Source: Gonatopus flavifemur
Taxonomy: Eukaryota; Arthropoda; Insecta; Hymenoptera; Dryinidae
NCBI GenBank assembly: GCA_018340375.1
Contig: JAFFJZ010000040.1
Location: 1,116,001-1,180,000, forward strand
Length of the DNA: 64,000 nucleotides
Direction: 5' to 3'
Part shown: positions 1 through 11,041 of the stretch, one piece after another
How the letters are laid out: each line of letters begins with the position of its first letter
Position numbering within the stretch: the first letter of the stretch is position 1
The notes under the pieces: generated by a model
Database searches by the model: none
Seen by the model: the letters and a program-made list of their open reading frames with translations, nothing else
What the model was told of the DNA's origin: nothing
Position numbers and translations under genes: made by a program

Positions 1-1400
1 AATTAAACAATTGCGTGAAACGAATCATCATGAGTGGGGCTCTCTCTCTGTCTTCTGTAAGTACGAAAGTCACACGTTATTCTCGCTCTGGAATATCTTC
101 ACTAAATTTCATAATTTCCCGATCTGTGTGCCATAAATTTGCCCTGAGTTTTTTTCGCCAATACCGGCTCTCCATATTATTGAGAAACAGAATTTTTCAA
201 TCTCAATATTGAGCTGATAATAAACGAAAAGAATCCTATGTAAATTGTCGACACAAATATTTGGACATAGCTTTCGGCGGGAATCTCTTGTTTGCAACAT
301 GTCAATCTATGAGCGCTGCTATATCGCCTGAGTGTATGCAGAATCGCCAACTTAACACACCTGCACGATCGTCTGTCTGTATGAACGATCTGCGATTGAC
401 TACCTCGACTGACGTCATTAAGGGTACACTATGGATATTGGCTCTTTACTTCTAAGCTACTGAAAACTGTGATATTTCAACATCGTTATATTTTGTGGCA
501 TCATCCTTATCTCCTTTTCTACGAATGATATTCAAATTGGAATCAATAGCAAAACTTTGCATTGACTTTCTTACGAATTCTTTTGAATAAGCTATTTTGA
601 TTAATTATTTTTATTCGCGACACTATAGTTGTCGATGTAAGCGCCACTCTGTGGGAAGAATGTTACTTGCGTCTTGACAATCTGATAACACTATCGGTAA
701 GGGAATTTCCTTGCATTTAGGTGGTCATTTTCAAATCTCAGATCTCTTGTTTTGTTTTGCTCTATTTTTCCCCTGCTTTCACACGATATTTTTCTTTTCT
801 CTTCCGCATATCTCATGGGAATTTATATCGACACAATGGGTTGGCTATTATGCATGTAAACTTGCTTCTGCTTCTGGAGTCACAGCTTTTCTTACTTTGT
901 ACTTTCCAAATGGGTGTCAGAGAATATGCATCAATAATAATATAGAATCTGTTCCTATTTTGGGAATCATATCAATAATTATTGATAATATTCTTGAATT
1001 ACTTGTAATGCGATTCTCAGGATAAACTTTTTAGACGGATTATGAGTAGATATATTGTATATTTTGAGACTCTCAGATACTCTTAGTTTTGCTCAATCGT
1101 TTTTTGCTTTTGAGCGAGCATTTGGATTTTATATGTCTACATAGTACACAAATGATCTATTATATAATATATTGAAATATATTCCGGCTTTATATCAACA
1201 GCATTAGCAGAATGCTTGGATGCATGTGACTGGATGGTCGTTCAGAAGCAAAAGTATAAGGTTTTAATTATATATTCTCATCAAATTCTGCTTGGTGCTG
1301 ATGTAAATTGGAACATGTTGAGGTTAATGACTCTTTGTTTACTTTGTCGAGTGGTCAGCTGCGTTACATTGAGTGAAATACTGATCTCCCACATTGCTTT
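1..1400. other. Unassigned AT-rich sequence
   Basis: No coding region, terminal repeat or RNA gene could be supported here. The open frames are short, lack recognisable motifs and look like chance. It may include the 5' leader of the retroposon that follows, whose first recognisable coding begins near 1425. Confidence 0.5.
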
Positions 1401-1424
1401 GATGAATGAAGCATAGATAAACGA

Positions 1425-2060
1425 GTGAAAGTGACCTGTAAGGGATGTGAGAAGGATTTTTTAACACCTGTTGTATGTGAGTTAAGTCAGAATTCTTATC
1501 ATCCTCCTTACACTGAGTTCCGAAAAGTTGAAGCGAATGAGAAACTGGTTCCAGCATGCAGAACTTGTATTGCCGTGGCCAATACTCGTGCTCGATCTTT
1601 TCCTTCAACTAATGCATCTATGCCTTCCACGGGAAGCGACTCGACGACTGATGACGATTTACTGGCAGCAATCAATTCCCTAAAGATCGATCTTACACAA
1701 AAAATGGATAGCCTATCGGAATCATTTCATGTTCTCTCTCAGAGAGTGTCTGCTGTTGGAGCGGTGGTGAACTCGCTTGAAGAAAAGCATTGCGTGTGGA
1801 ATAATAGTGTAATCTCTATAAAAAACGCAATCGAACAACATGATAATGTTCTTGGCAAGGTACAAACTGAGCTAACAACTGTTCGGGCTGCATGTAGTTC
1901 TGTGGGGGATGAGGTTGCGTCAAATGAACGCAAGCTATCTAATGTCAATGCGAAAATCGTAGAAATAATAGAGGAGAATGCTAAACTTCAGAAAGGACTG
2001 AGAGAATTGCAACAACGAGCGAATAATCCGATTCTTACTGTTTCTGGTCTTCCAGAATAA
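1425..2060 (+). pseudogene. ORF1-like protein of a CR1/jockey-type non-LTR retroposon (degenerate)
   Basis: Open frame of 211 codons. The N-terminal 50 residues hold a broken Cys/His cluster (C-x2-C near residues 5-8, YH near 25, C-x2-C near 46-49) resembling the PHD-like zinc finger seen in ORF1 of several CR1-group retroposons. Residues about 75-200 look like coiled coil, rich in Lys, Glu, Leu and Asn, as expected of an RNA-binding, multimerising ORF1 protein. It lies directly upstream of endonuclease and reverse transcriptase pieces on the same strand, in the usual ORF1-ORF2 order. The missing Cys residues and the stops downstream show decay. The ORF1 assignment rests on position, zinc-cluster remnant and coiled coil, not on a clear family match. 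Confidence 0.6.
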
Positions 2061-5000
2061 TCGAATGAGATCCTACCTGCTCCCTTTTGTAAAGCTGTAG
2101 ACGTTCTTGGTATCTCTCTTCCCAAGGAAGACGTCTTACGAATCTTTCGGATGAAGAGCACCAGAGAAACCACCAAACCACGGACTTTGCTAGTTGAACA
2201 GAAATCTCCAATCTTAGTCAATAATATTTCACAGGCTGAGCGAACAAAGGGTACCCCAACTCCCTCGGAGATTGACACTTCCTTTTCCTCAAGTTAAATA
2301 TTTGTCAACGAGTTTCTAAGTATGGGAACGGTCTCTTTTTTGCGCAGTACGCGTGAGATGGCTGAAGCCAGAAATTACTGTTTCGTCTGATGCAAAAATA
2401 ATCGGATCCTAGTGAAAAAGGATAATCAGTTTCCACCCATCACCATAACTTCCTCTGCTGATATTAATGAGAAGCTAGTTTGACCACCATCCTCATCCTC
2501 AACACGATTGCCTCCCAGTCGTGATAACACGTTGAATATCTGCCATCTCAATGCCCAGTCTTTGCCTGCGCACTGGGAAGATTTCTGCTGCCTTGTGTCT
2601 AGTTCTGATTATGACGTAATTGCAGTTTCTGAAACGTGGTCCAAGCCCGCCTTAGCGAATCATCATTACGCCATTGAAGATTATACTATTTATCGTAACG
2701 ACAGACCGAATCGGCAAGGGGGTGGTGTCTGCTTTTATATAAAGTCAATTTATCAAGTTGAGCTTGTGGCCTCTTCAAGTGCCGACTCAAATTCTCCGGC
2801 TGTCGAATATCTATTTGTTCAAATATTCGGCCAGACTGCTCGTGAACTATTGTTAGGAGTGGTTTACGGACCTCCCAAAGTAGCGTTTGGATCCTTTGGT
2901 GATCTACTTGCGGCAACCTGATCTGAGTTCCATGACAAAATTATTCTCGGCGAATTCAATGCAAATTTTTTGGTAGATAAATTTGATAGCACATATCTTC
3001 GTCAATTGTTTCTTGCAACATCTCTTCATCTAGTGCCTTCTCATCCACCTTTTCACTTGCCCATTACATCTTCTTGGCTCGACTTATGCTTGGTGGATGA
3101 CATTGCTGAAGTCGCGGACGTTGCTCAGTACCCTATTCGTTTACCCAATCACGATTTGATTCGTCTCACGTATTCTATTGAGACTACTTCGTAAAATCGA
3201 TCCATCATTGAAGTTCGGAACCTTAATGCTGTTTCAGTAGGGGTACTTACTCCATATCCCGGAAATTTAGCAGTCATGCCATTGATTGCTTTGAACGACA
3301 TCAATGGTTATGTATTTTTCCTTAATACTGCTCCACAACATGTTGACAATGATACCGTACCAACTGTAGCCTTTCCACTTGAACGACAACCTTCCCAATG
3401 GTTGACTCATAACATACGTGATTTGATGAAACAGCGTGATTCCATCCGGAATGTGTACCGACGTACGCATAATCCGATTGCCTTGATGGAATATCGAAGA
3501 TTACGTGATATCAAAGATTACTCGTCACATCTGAAATTGATAGTGCTAAAAGAACTCATATATCCTCAAGATTGCCTTTGATGAAAACTTCGCGTCAATT
3601 GTGGAACGAACTCCGTGCGCTGAAAATTGTCAAGCCGCGTAAGGGAAGTACGACCTCCAGGATATACCACTCCTTGAACTCAATTAACGATTATTTTGCA
3701 TCAGTTTGCACTTCTACTTCTTCAGCTGAATCTCCTCCATTAATGGCTAATTATCCATCAAATTTTGACGATTCCTCATTTTACTTCCCTAATATTACTT
3801 TGGGAATACTCCAGCGTTTTGTTCACTTCTCAAATTCTTGTAATAACCCTCCTGATTACTTACCTAGCCGTTCCCTTTCCTCATGCTCATACTTGCTGTG
3901 TCCACTCCTTCTCGACATCTGTAACATATCATTATCTACTCTTCCTGAGGAATGGAAGGAATCATTTATAACTCCTATTCCCAAAATTGAACCACCACAG
4001 GAATTCAATGACTTCCTCATTTCCATCTTAAGTGAATTTTCCAAAGTTCTTGAGAAGATTGTTCATCACTTTTTGCAGGAGTTTCTCGAACAGAAAAACT
4101 TTTTGGATCCAACTCAATCTGGCTTCAAGAACGGGTGCTCGACCCAGACGTTATTGATTGATCTAACTGATACCGAAGGGAAGCGATTGATAACCGTGAG
4201 ATAGCTGTTCTAGTTTCTCTTGACTTCTCAAAGGCCTTTGACACCATAGATCATTCCTTACTCATACATAAGCTCTCCAGACTTCAACTTCCTCATTCTG
4301 TTCTAAAATGGTTTTGGTTAGATCTTACTGGACGGAAACAGGCAGTTAAAACGACTGACGGCCAGTCAAACTGTAAATCAGTAACGTCTGGCGTCCCACA
4401 GGGATCAGTTTTAGGGCCGCGACTTTTTTCGCTCTACGTCGCTGATGTAAATTCTTGTGTTCAATATGGTAGAATTGAGAAATTTGCTGATGATCTCCAA
4501 ATCATCTACTAAACTCAACCAACGGCAATTAGAGAATGTCCAGTTGACATAAATCAGGACATTCGGAGGATCAGCGATTGGTGCGGGGATAAGCTATCTC
4601 TCAATCCCAAGGAGACTCAAATTATGATTTTAGGTTCTTCTAGGTGTGTTGGTCAGATCCAAATTGATTTTTTACCTAAAATTTCAGTGAATGGTACCGA
4701 TGAACCGATATAATTACTAGATGACAATCAAATCGCTAGGAGTCTCGTTGACTTCTTCACTAAGCTGTGGTACTCATGTTTCGGGCACTTGCAGTTTGAT
4801 TTATCGGGCTCTTTATCAGCTAAGATATAATAGGGAGCATCTCTCCTCGTGTATGAAGGCTAACCTCGTCCATTCATAAATAATTCCATGCGTGGATTAT
4901 TGTGCGTTGGTTTACCTAGACATCAATCAGCAAGAGAGTTTACGGCTTGAACGAGCAGTGGGGATACGCATATAACACACTATTATAACAAGTTGGGTTG

Positions 5001-5084
5001 GTTGAAACCACCGAGCAGACGTGAATACTTGCTAGGTGTCTTATTACATCAAGTGCTCAACACTCAGACGCCGCTCTATCTGTA

Positions 5085-6335
5085 CGAGGGTGGATTGATA
5101 AGTTTCCGGCCTGACCAAGAAAAACAACGTTTTTAAGAATTTTTTTTTTTCATTTCTCAACATAATCTCCTCCAAGGCTGATACATTTCTCATAGCGGTG
5201 TTCTAGTCTAGTAATGCCATCTCTATAGACTGATTCTTCATTGTCCGCAAATCTCTTACCGCCAAGCCATTTTTTGAGGTTAGGAAACAGATAATAGTCA
5301 CTCGGGGCTAGGTCTGAAGAGTAGGGAGGGTGTGGCATTAAGTCAAACTTCAGATCGTTGATTTTAGCCATCGCAACGATTGACGTGTGCGCTGGTGCGT
5401 TATCGTGATGAAACAAGATTTTTTTCTTCGCCAGATGAGGTCGTTTAATTTTCACTTCGTGGCTCAAACGTTGCAATGAGTCTGCGTAGTATTGACCAGT
5501 GATAGTTTTACCCTTTTCAAGGTAATCAATGTATATAATACCTCTTGCATCCCAAAAAACAGTAGCCATAACCTTGTTCGCCGAAAAAATTGTTTTTGCC
5601 TTCTTTGGAGTTGGTTCCCCTGGTCCAATCCACTGTTTAGACTGTTCTTTGGTTTCAAGAGTGTAGTGGTGAACCCAAGTTTCGTCAACGGTTACGAATC
5701 GACGCAAAAATTCGCTTGGATTACGCTTATACAACGCCAAATTGGCGGTAGAAATGTTCTTTCGAATCAATTTTTGGTCGACTGTTAGCAAACGCGGCAC
5801 CCATCTTGCACAGAGCTTTTCCATATACAAATGTTGGTGCAAAATATTTTGTACACGTTCATATGACATCTTACAGGTCTCAGCTATCTCACGAACTTTT
5901 AATCTGCGATCTTTCAGCACTATTTGATGGATTTTTTCGATCATATCTGGAGTTGTGACCTCAATGGGGGGTCCTGAGCGAGGCTCATCAGAGGTGCTCA
6001 CACGACCCTTTTTAAACGCGGAAACCCACTGCTTAACGATTGAATATGATGGGGAGGATGTCCCCAGTGTTGAGTCCATCTCTTCTTTAATTTCCTTCGG
6101 CGTTAACCCCTTCAAATAAAAGTATTTGATGACAGCACGATTTTCCAGCTTTTCCATTTTTACGAAAAACACAGAGGCGTCTTGGTCAGCGTGCTCTCAA
6201 AACTAAACTAACATGGTGATCGGACTGAAACTATAGCTACAAGCTATTTAAGGATGGTACTATAGAACGCCACCTCAAGGTAGGCCTAGTGGTGCCATCT
6301 CTTGGTCAGGCCGGAAACTTATCAATCCATCCTCG
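5085..6335 (-). mobile_element. Mariner element copy 1
   Basis: The element is 1251 bp between TA dinucleotides (5083-5084 and 6336-6337), the mariner target duplication. The ends are inverted repeats: CGAGGGTGGATTGATAAG at the left, and its near-complement at the right (6298-6335). It carries one transposase gene on the minus strand and has inserted into the retroposon reverse-transcriptase frame. A second copy lies at 25631-26924. Confidence 0.95.
5150..6157 (-). CDS. Mariner (DD34D) transposase, open frame with a 14-codon internal deletion
   Basis: The enzyme would cut and paste its own element at TA sites. The start is the Met at 6157, in MEKLENR, because the second copy starts at the same place; five extra in-frame residues lie upstream. 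The frame of 335 residues has an N-terminal helix-turn-helix region (about 1-110), the linker WVPR-L, and the catalytic core: TVDETW (D158), HHDNAPAH (D252) and SSDLAPSDYY (D287). That gives 34 residues between the second and third Asp, the mariner signature. Compared with the second copy, 14 residues are missing after KRFADNEE, just past the catalytic core. The frame has no stop, but the deletion may abolish activity. Known mariner transposases are about 345-350 residues. Confidence 0.93.
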   Translation of the reverse strand: MEKLENRAVIKYFYLKGLTPKEIKEEMDSTLGTSSPSYSIVKQWVSAFKKGRVSTSDEPRSGPPIEVTTPDMIEKIHQIVLKDRRLKVREIAETCKMSYERVQNILHQHLYMEKLCARWVPRLLTVDQKLIRKNISTANLALYKRNPSEFLRRFVTVDETWVHHYTLETKEQSKQWIGPGEPTPKKAKTIFSANKVMATVFWDARGIIYIDYLEKGKTITGQYYADSLQRLSHEVKIKRPHLAKKKILFHHDNAPAHTSIVAMAKINDLKFDLMPHPPYSSDLAPSDYYLFPNLKKWLGGKRFADNEESVYRDGITRLEHRYEKCISLGGDYVEK

Positions 6336-6476
6336 TATAAGCGCTTTAAATTCGGGCACGAGCATGGTTCTCGCACTACTGGTTCTAATTCCACCCTGCT
6401 GGTTGTTCCAATTCACCGCACTACCACTTTTGCTAATTCTTTCACTCTTTTTTTCTGCACTGAAAAAGGGATGATT

Positions 6477-6695
6477 TGACCCACGTTCCTTTTGTTTTCC
6501 TCCTGTATCGCAGCTGATTGCTCATCTAGTTTGTTTCTTTTAGATATTTATCTATAGTTATATAAGCTTGTTTCTACAAATATGTAAATCATTAATTCCG
6601 TGAATTCTTGTATTCCACTGTACTTACATTCATAAATTATTATTGCTCTTAGAGGAATAATCCTTGGGGCAAAATAAATGAATGAATGAATCAAT
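6477..6695 (+). other. 3' UTR and tail of the CR1/jockey-like retroposon
   Basis: After the ORF2 stop about 200 bp of AT-rich sequence lead to a short AATG-type tandem run (about 6671-6692). CR1-group retroposons commonly end in such short 3' microsatellites rather than poly(A). The endpoint is approximate. Confidence 0.5.
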
Positions 6696-6699
6696 CCAT

Positions 6700-7300
6700 C
6701 AAGAAGAGGCTCAACAGAAAACGTCGATAGTTCAATGATTCCTTTGATTTCATACAAGTTGATTGATAATTCTATTCAATAATTAATCTCAGGATCATTA
6801 AACGTTGCGAAGACCTCATGATGTCTGGCTTATTCTTGCTTGAGGGATTTAGAAAACGTTCAAGAAATCTTTTTATGAACTTGATAATACGTTATTGATC
6901 CATAGTGTTGTTGTGAATAAATCTGAGCAGAAGGAAATACATAATAAAATGTTTCAAAATTCAACGGAGGGTTCCATGTTCTTCAGACGGAAACAATTCG
7001 TACTTGCCCAATGAATATTTTGTACGAACCGTTTGTGTCATCATCTTGATTGTTTATGTATATAATTGACATCAACAATCCATCCAAATGAATAACCAAT
7101 AGTACAAAAATTGTGCATGCAAAATTCATTTGTTATGGAATGAATACCATACTCTCTTCGAATGATTCATCTCTAAAATCAATACTCTGCCTATGAATTA
7201 TGATAATGAATCATTTGAATGAATAATTGATCCACTAGCAAAAAGGTGAGGCCATATTTCATTCCTCAAAAATGGGAAACTGTTTTTGTCTGAACAATTT
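6700..7300. other. Unassigned AT-rich sequence
   Basis: No gene or repeat was recognised. The sequence is simple and AT-rich, with several copies of short words such as GAATGA. Confidence 0.4.
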
Positions 7301-8075
7301 TCCCCTAATACCAATAGTTGGTCTGTGAAATTGTCTTAAACAATTGAATTATTCACGATAAAGAATCAATTCCGCAGAAATATCCCAATATTCGAATTCT
7401 CTGGCCGTAAAAACATGGAACGACGTTGAGAAATCGGGCGAATACGATCTTTCCCATGGATCTTGATATTCAGTCGACGAACGACGCGAAATCATGAAAA
7501 ATTCACGTTGTGCGCTCACAAACAAATCGTTTCATTTTCCGAACTATTAATTAAATCGATCTGAAACTTTCCAAAAAATTTTTTCATACATTAGTGAACA
7601 ACTGTGTCGCTGGGAGTTTTTTGTACCTCTCATTTCCTCCACCACTTCTCTACCGCGAAGCTTGGGGAGCATGTTTCTCTCTTTGGATTAAAAAATCACT
7701 AATTTGTCAATAACTTTTGCGAATTTTTTGAACACTTCCGTCATCAGGGAAGTCTTAAGAATCAGCATCCGCAAAATTCATTCTGAAACATCGAAAAATG
7801 ACCGAGTTAGGACGAGTTCAATATTGAGAAACATTGATTTCTGGAGAAAAAAATTTGTAGTGTCTATTTTTTGACTCGAAAATTATTGATTATGAGAAAA
7901 AATCGTGAAGCGACACTCATATTGATTTTTCAAGACCTGTCGCCCCGTATTTTCCATTTTTCGAAATTCAAAATTTTGATTTTGACGGGTGACGTCACGA
8001 CTTGGACAATACTTCTCCCGCTGTTCAAGTACCTATCGCCTCTTCCAATAGAACTTCTCAATTATTCTCTGAGGT
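7300..8075. repeat. Diverged half (right arm) of a foldback element
   Basis: The sequence matches, with substitutions, the right arm of the complete foldback at 47577-49926. Shared stretches include GTGAACAAC-GTGTCGCTGG (about 7590-7615), GACCGAGTT-GGACGAGTTCAATATTGA (about 7800-7830) and GGTGACGTCACGACTTGGAC (about 7986). It ends CTC followed by AATT (8055-8061), the same terminus and 4-bp target word as the complete copy. No left arm was found, so this is a solo or truncated copy. Confidence 0.75.
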
Positions 8076-8079
8076 CTAT

Positions 8080-8440
8080 AGTTTTCGAAAAAAAGATGAG
8101 TTGAGAGTTCTATAAAATTTTCATATTCTCGCCACCATTGTGTAACAAAGAAGTGATTCAATTTCCCATGAAATTCCCTTGTTAATCTTCAACTGTCATG
8201 ATCACCACTGATCATGATTGAGAGATATACCTTCGCGGCATCATTGCAAAAAAAATTCAGAACAAAAAATGTTCCGGAAATGTTCATGTTTTCCATATTC
8301 ATGTTGGCCATATTTTCTCCCTTGAGATCAAATCGTCATCTCAACTTCCAATTCTGAAACAGCATGAGATTCCAGGTTGTGATAGAATATGTGCAATTTT
8401 TTTGGACCGATGGCATGAGAAGAAAACTCGGTAAAAACTT
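8080..8440. other. Unassigned sequence
   Basis: AT-rich sequence without recognisable coding or repeats, between the foldback half and a low-copy tandem repeat. Confidence 0.35.
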
Positions 8441-9060
8441 AATAAGAATTCAGCACGTTTTGGGTATCAATGAGTTGATACTCCTCGATTGACTTGGGAG
8501 TTTTCAAACCTTATTTTCAGGTGGATTCCCTCACAGCATCATAGTCCCACACAAATTTCTGAAGGATTCATTAAGAACACAGACAGTTCAATGAGAATTC
8601 ATCATTAAATCTTTTGAGGCGTTGGTGCTGTGTGGGTTAGGTCCTTCAAGGGAACTGTGGCGGAAAAAATTTGTGTTATCCGCCCTTAGGAAGTCATCAT
8701 ATAAAATACTTGGAAACTCCAAAATAATGAGAAATTCCCAAACTTTGCGCCTCGAGCAGCCCATGTTAATATTGTCCAATCGACCTGAGAGTTCTCGAGT
8801 AGGATTAGGGATTTGATTATAATCCTCGTGAAGGCAGTGAGGCAGGACGAATTCAGGCTATCCGCACTCAAGAAGTTGTCATATAATATATTTGAAAACT
8901 CAAAACGATGGAGAATTTTCAAATTTTGAGGTCCAAAGAACACGTGTTAATATTGTTTGATTGACCTGAGGTTCTGCAGGAGTCTTTTCGGCGTGAATTG
9001 GCACTCTCTCAAGGATTGGGACAAACAAAATTCGGAAATCGGGGGAATTAGGATCATCTA
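8440..9060. repeat. Diverged tandem repeat, unit about 180 bp
   Basis: Two clearly related units begin near 8670 and 8850. Both contain TATCCGC-followed sequence, CATATAA-ATA and GTTAATATTG at matching offsets of about 180 bp. A weaker third unit may start near 8470 (GATTGACTTGGGAGTTTTC). No coding is apparent. Unit borders are approximate. Confidence 0.45.
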
Positions 9061-9324
9061 ATGATGAAGGACTACCCAAATTCCATATCAATCGGTTCAT
9101 TCAATGGTATGAAAATTATCCAAGTTCCTTACTCCCATAAAAAAGTTTCTTCCACCTCAGAATCCCGCAAAATGCCTCAATCTCTGTTCGATCCCTCATG
9201 GAATTCAAATATCCCTAGACTGGGATAATAAATCCCAAAGTCAAAACACTGCTACCCATGTACTATGCTAGATTCATGCACGTCACTTCTAAGCGTTCAA
9301 ATTGATGTCAACATGACTATGTAT

Positions 9325-9480
9325 TAGGGTGAATCGAAAAATTTATTTTCTCGGATCTTGTAACGTAATAATGTGGAGAAGTTGCGGAATGTGACACAAA
9401 ATAAGTGTGCAAAACCCTGATCCGGTCAGATAATATCTCAGGTCAGTAACTTTGCTTTGAAGTTTCAGAAAATTTTCATT
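9325..9480 (+). repeat. Terminal-repeat remnant of a family U transposon
   Basis: The block starting TAGGGTGAATCGAAAAA is a diverged version of the terminal repeat at 23279 (CAGGGTGGGTCGAAAAA). Matching internal words follow in the same order: AACGTAATA-TG-GGA and TTGAAGTTT-CAG. It lies upstream of, and in the same orientation as, the family U coding remnant at about 10.1-10.6 kb, so it is probably the 5' end of that copy. Confidence 0.6.
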
Positions 9481-10060
9481 TTTTGATCGATTTTCAAACG
9501 ATGGTATCCCTGATTATTCTCGTTGATGCTTGGATTTTCCTATCCAAATCTGACACGAATTAATAAGGTCAATGGTGGGAACGAATCTCAACCAATCCTT
9601 TGCTACAGATATAGTTCCAATAATTGTGCTGAAAAAACGAGGAATACACCTTTTGCAGAGAGTTTGTATCATACAATGCTTGCAAAGACGCTCCAATCAG
9701 TTGGCGCTGTGCAATCTGTACTATTCTCTTTTGTTCTGCGTATTGACTGGAACTTACGTGGATCAATCATCAGATGTAAAAATATCACAAAACATTCTCC
9801 AATGTTCAGTATTTCCTCGTTCTCTCCTGTATAACCAATGTTTTCAAAGATATACTACATTAGATTAGATGAATGTTATTGATATAACTCTCAGATACCA
9901 AACCGCAACCTGATCCTCTGAAAAATATGGTTGGTTCTTCCGGAGTTTTTCATACAAGCTCTTATAATTATTGTGTTCTGTACGTTTGAAATATCATTTC
10001 TCGATTACATCACCCATAAGGTAAAGGCTTTTTTGTATCTTGTGCCTTTTTCGTGGATAG
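9480..10060. other. Unassigned sequence, probably 5' region of the family U copy
   Basis: No motif or repeat was recognised between the terminal-repeat remnant at 9325 and the first coding-like segment at about 10064. Confidence 0.35.
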
Positions 10061-10063
10061 GTT

Positions 10064-10621
10064 TTGGCTATGGCTTTCCACTTGACAAGGTTGCAACAGA
10101 AATGTTCATTTCTCGGCAATCCTGATGTTCTTCTATCGGAATCATCTTGTCTCCCTACTGGCGGTGCTGTTTTGAGACACGTTGATTGGATGAGGTTTGA
10201 ATGCTTCAAGGAAAATAAACAACACCCATCCATCAAAGACATCATGAAGAAGTTGCTTCTCTCTTGAAAACAATATGGCAAAGAGCATCAATCCCTGTTG
10301 TCAGCCATCAGCGGATAGAAGTAATAATCGAAAAATATCACGATCTATGCTTGGCACCTAGGAAACTCGTATCTCCGAAACCCAACATCCCCAGCACGGA
10401 AGAAAAAATCCGGAAATTTAGAGGAGGAATGGAGAAGCTTTTGGATATTCCGTCATGCGAATGTTCGACTTTTGAATCCTACACTTGCCCAATAGATAGA
10501 CGAGTTCCAGTGATAGAACAGGCATTTTATCAGATCAAAGGACTGACAGAAAAATGTTCAAATCTACACGGAGAAAAAAATATCGCTGTCATAACGATAC
10601 TGAATAGTTTTGATGACCAAA
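10064..10621 (+). pseudogene. N-terminal exon of family U transposon protein (degenerate)
   Basis: Two pieces in different frames read together as one protein segment: LPTGGAVLRHVDWMRFE (about 10150-10205), then IPVVSHQRIEVIIEKYHD (about 10288-10345), and a Cys-rich stretch IPSCECSTFESYTC (about 10450-10490). The motif P-x-V-[ST]-x2-R-I-x3-I-x2-YHD recurs near 27.57 kb inside another copy. The piece ends in a good splice donor (CAAAG|GTGAGT at 10621/10622). I recall similar repetitive, uncharacterised arthropod proteins but know no name for them, and the function is unknown. A stop near 10265 and the frame change show it is broken. Confidence 0.6.
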
Positions 10622-10871
10622 GGTGAGTGGTATTAGTCTTGTTGCCATGATTATACAAGTCATCCAAGGAACGATATAGATCGCCAACATAGCCGTCTGT
10701 TTCGTCACCATAGCGATACAGTATTGTCACCACAGCTATCTCTTCTTAACCATACTTCAGATCGTGATAATAGCCATACTTTTTTTTCGTGTACTATAGA
10801 TAACTCTGAAGTACTTTGAATGGGCTGAAAGGAAAATAGAGTCGTTAAAGAGACTTGAGAGCCAACTTCAT

Positions 10872-10975
10872 ATGAGTCATAATACCTCCAGTTTTTCCAA
10901 AAAGCCGAACTTTCAGACGATGATTTCAGACGATGATAGTGATTCCCAGAGCCGTTTTAAGGTATCGACGGGAGG
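10872..10975 (+). pseudogene. Possible small acidic exon of the family U copy
   Basis: A short open stretch containing MISDDDSDSQSRF lies between the donor at 10622 and the next family U exon at about 12825. Acidic Ser/Asp runs are plausible between the Cys-rich segment and the downstream exon. Splice borders are not clear, and it could be a chance frame. Confidence 0.3.
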
Positions 10976-11041
10976 GGCAGTCGCCGGGGGCCTCGACTTT
11001 CACAGGGGCCTCATTTGTGGGAAAATTTTGGAAATTATATA

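Larger units (their letters stand above)
2500..6476 (+). pseudogene. ORF2 of a CR1/jockey-like non-LTR retroposon: endonuclease plus reverse transcriptase, split by a mariner
   Basis: The protein would nick target DNA and reverse-transcribe its RNA. An APE-type endonuclease begins near 2520 (ICHLNAQSL, then DVIAVSETW near 2615-2640, YGPP near 2870). Downstream, the expected GDFN reads GEFNAN (near 2950) and the expected S/A-DH reads NHD (near 3150), so catalytic positions are altered. The reverse transcriptase is spread over several frames to about 4990: LDFSKAFDTIDH (about 4215-4250), GVPQGSVLGP (about 4390-4420) and the FADD box (about 4482). Stops include one near 4510. Coding continues to 5084, is cut by a mariner, and resumes in the same sense at 6336: the codon TAT-AAG is split at TA. 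It ends near 6474. Stops and frameshifts rule out function. Confidence 0.85.

Noticed and set aside
711..1025. A hydrophobic 104-codon open frame
   Set aside because: Phe/Ile-rich from AT-rich DNA, no motif, no neighbours to support it.
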